Below the pieces are notes generated by a model that saw only the letters and a program-made list of their open reading frames with translations, searched no databases and was not told the DNA's origin. A DNA stretch of 5,769 bases, taken from positions 1-5,769 of the forward strand of contig CAIXUF010001182.1 in NCBI GenBank assembly GCA_903922535.1, given 5' to 3'. Of this stretch, positions 4,075 to 5,769 are shown one piece after another (the stretch's first letter is position 1; each line of letters begins with the position of its first letter). A program made the translations under genes and the position numbers. The stretch comes from Candidatus Hydrogenedentota bacterium. Its GTDB lineage: Bacteria; Hydrogenedentota; Hydrogenedentia; Hydrogenedentiales; CAITNO01.

Positions 4075-5769
4075 CTATACGCGGACACGCGGCGTGTAGC
4101 GGGTGTGCAGAAGGTGGTGTGACTTCTCGCCGAGCGGTTGGCCGAGGAAATCCTCGTACAACTGTTTGACGGCGGGATTGTCATGGGATTTGCGAAGCGC
4201 CTTGCCCTCATCCTCCCGGTAGATCGCCGAGATGCGGGCCTTCCGGACATCGTCGGTGCAGAACCGGGGCTGCCCCCCGCCTCCGATGCAGCCGCCCGGA
4301 CAGGTCATCACTTCTATGAAGTGATAGGCGCGCTCTCCGGACTTGATCAACTTGATCAGTTTGTCCGCATTGGTCAATCCATGGGACACGGCAACTTTCA
4401 CCGTCACCCCCTCAAGGAAGGACCAGTCGGGCACCGTTCCCTCGATCGTCACGGCGGCCTCTTTTATCCCGTCCAGGCCCATGATCGGCGCGATGTGCAG
4501 TTTTTCCATCGGAAGCTGCCGTCCCGTGACAATCTCATAGGCGGTGCGGAGCGCCGCCTCCATCACGCCGCCGGTGTTCGCGAAGATGTCGGCCGCGCCG
4601 GTTGACATACCCATCGGCGCGTCCATTTCCTCGTCTGGCAGACCCATAAAGTCAATGCCCGCCTCCTCGATCATCTTGCCGAGTTCGCGGGTGGTCAGCA
4701 CTGCGTCCACATCCTGCGCGCCGCTGTCGAACATCTCCGGCCTCTGACACTCGAACTTCTTGGCGGTGCAGGGCATGATGGAAACGCAGAAGATGTCCTG
4801 CGGCGTCTTGTCCAGTTTCTTGGCGTAGTAGGTCTTGGCCAGGGCACCGAACATCTGCTGGGGCGACTTGCACGTCGAAAGGTTCGGCAGCATGTCGGGG
4901 TGATAGTATTCCGCGAACTTGATCCAGCCGGGCGAGCAGCTCGTGAACATCGGCAGGGACACGTCCTCTTTGTCCACCAGGGCCTTTTTCAGACGGGTGA
5001 GCAGCTCGGTGCCCTCTTCGAGAATGGTGAGGTCGGCCGTGAAATTGGTGTCGAACACGCCGTCAAAGCCGAGACGGCGCAGGGCCGCAACCATCTTTCC
5101 GGTGACAAGCGTGCCCGGTTCGCAGCCGAAGCACTCGCCGAGCGCGGCACGGATGGCCGGGGCGGTCTGCACGACCACATGGACGTTGGGATTGTCTATC
5201 GCGTCCCAGACGCGCTCAATGTGGGACTGTTCCGTGATTGCGCCGACGGGGCAGACCGCCGCGCACTGGCCGCACTGCACGCAGGGCACGGTGGACAGTT
5301 CGCGGGCGAAGGCCGGGCCGATGACGGTGTCGAAACCGCGGCCCTGCGGAAACAGCGCGCCCACGCCCTGTGTCTCGGCGCACACGCTCACGCAGCGGCG
5401 GCACTTGATGCACTTGCCGCTGTCGCGCATGATCGCGGGCGTGGACAGGTCCAGCCCCTTCTTTGTGCGCTCACCCTCGTAGCGGTTTTCATGGATGCCC
5501 AGTTCCCGGGCCAGCGCCTGCAGTTCGCAGTCGGCGTTCCGGTCGCAGGTGGGACAGTCGCCCGCGTGCTCGGACAGAAGCAGCTCCACCACCGTCCTGC
5601 GCGCCTCGCGCACCCGGCGGGAGTTTGTCTTCACCTTCATGTTCGGCACCGCCGGCGTGGAGCAGGCGGCGACCAGGTTGCGCGCGCCGTCCACCTCGCA
5701 CAGGCAAACCCGGCACGCGCCGATGCAGGAAACGTTTTCCAGATAGCACATGGTCGGGATGCGAATGCC
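4075..5769 (-). CDS. hndD: [FeFe] hydrogenase, HndD-like catalytic subunit, 5' end beyond window
   Basis: The frame is open to base 5769 and ends in TAG at 4077-4075. The ATG at 5751 lies inside the [2Fe-2S] domain, preceded by in-frame GIRIPT, so roughly 25-30 residues lie outside. Numbering from that Met: [2Fe-2S] ligands Cys2, 13, 16 and 30; His62-Cys66-Cys69-Cys75 as the His-Cys3 [4Fe-4S] site; two ferredoxin-type [4Fe-4S] sites (Cys114/117/120/124 and Cys157/160/163/167); the H-cluster domain with TSCSPGW (270-276), MPCTAKKFE (326-334) and EVMTCPGGC (480-488); and a small-subunit domain (about 500-550, RKSHDNP, SHHLLHTRY). It catalyses reversible 2H+ + 2e- to H2 in the cytoplasm, with an active site built by HydE, HydF and HydG. 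Relatives of this architecture pair with NuoE-like and NuoF-like subunits and exchange electrons with NAD(P)H, some by bifurcation with ferredoxin. Those genes would lie upstream, outside the window. The first H-motif has Ser where TSCCPGW has its second Cys. The terminator follows directly, fitting a last gene of an operon. Confidence 0.95.
   Translation of the reverse strand, partial: GIRIPTMCYLENVSCIGACRVCLCEVDGARNLVAACSTPAVPNMKVKTNSRRVREARRTVVELLLSEHAGDCPTCDRNADCELQALARELGIHENRYEGERTKKGLDLSTPAIMRDSGKCIKCRRCVSVCAETQGVGALFPQGRGFDTVIGPAFARELSTVPCVQCGQCAAVCPVGAITEQSHIERVWDAIDNPNVHVVVQTAPAIRAALGECFGCEPGTLVTGKMVAALRRLGFDGVFDTNFTADLTILEEGTELLTRLKKALVDKEDVSLPMFTSCSPGWIKFAEYYHPDMLPNLSTCKSPQQMFGALAKTYYAKKLDKTPQDIFCVSIMPCTAKKFECQRPEMFDSGAQDVDAVLTTRELGKMIEEAGIDFMGLPDEEMDAPMGMSTGAADIFANTGGVMEAALRTAYEIVTGRQLPMEKLHIAPIMGLDGIKEAAVTIEGTVPDWSFLEGVTVKVAVSHGLTNADKLIKLIKSGERAYHFIEVMTCPGGCIGGGGQPRFCTDDVRKARISAIYREDEGKALRKSHDNPAVKQLYEDFLGQPLGEKSHHLLHTRYTPRVRV

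Noticed and set aside
4919..5482. Plus-strand open frame of 187 codons antisense to the hydrogenase
   Set aside because: It mirrors the Cys-rich cluster-binding domains of the hydrogenase and has no domain of its own.

Overview
The window looks like a piece of a GC-rich bacterial chromosome. It holds four protein genes: two run off the window edges, one sits complete in the middle, and one is a 55-codon gene. The left-edge oxidoreductase is of the long Gfo/Idh/MocA kind that is greatly expanded in Planctomycetes, Verrucomicrobia, Lentisphaerae and Hydrogenedentes. The right-edge gene is an anaerobe's multi-cluster [FeFe] hydrogenase. Together they suggest a fermentative, sugar- and polymer-degrading member of that broad group. 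This taxonomic guess is inference only; there is no rRNA or marker gene.

Layout. Bases 1-1065 (+) carry the 3' part of a Gfo/Idh/MocA-family NAD(P)-dependent oxidoreductase. It converges, across a 49-base gap, on a gene at 1115-2770 (-) for an exported or membrane-anchored CocE/NonD-type alpha/beta hydrolase with its Ser-Asp-His triad intact. A plausible promoter and a ribosome binding site show that this gene probably starts 33 bases downstream of the longest reading frame. Bases 2830-3761 hold no gene I can support. They are unusually rich in structure: an 8-base-phased repeat, a 17-bp stem around a G-rich loop, several palindromes, a tandem 11-mer and operator-like inverted repeats. A 55-residue protein with two CxxC pairs (probably a zinc ribbon) follows at 3775-3942 (+), with its own Shine-Dalgarno sequence. 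It converges on the [FeFe] hydrogenase at 4075-5769 (-), whose transcript ends at a strong intrinsic terminator at 4017-4050.

How the genes relate. The hydrogenase is HndD-like, with a [2Fe-2S] domain, a His-Cys3 [4Fe-4S] site, two ferredoxin-type [4Fe-4S] sites, the H-domain and a small-subunit domain. It normally works with NuoE-like and NuoF-like partners encoded upstream, which would lie beyond base 5769. The terminator just after it fits its being the last gene of that operon. The oxidoreductase, the hydrolase and the small zinc protein show no clear functional link to it, and the strand changes argue for separate transcription units.

No established mobile element, CRISPR array or tRNA/rRNA gene is visible. 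The points most worth following are the small CxxC protein and the structured intergenic region, especially the 17-bp stem, which is fully paired only when read as minus-strand RNA.
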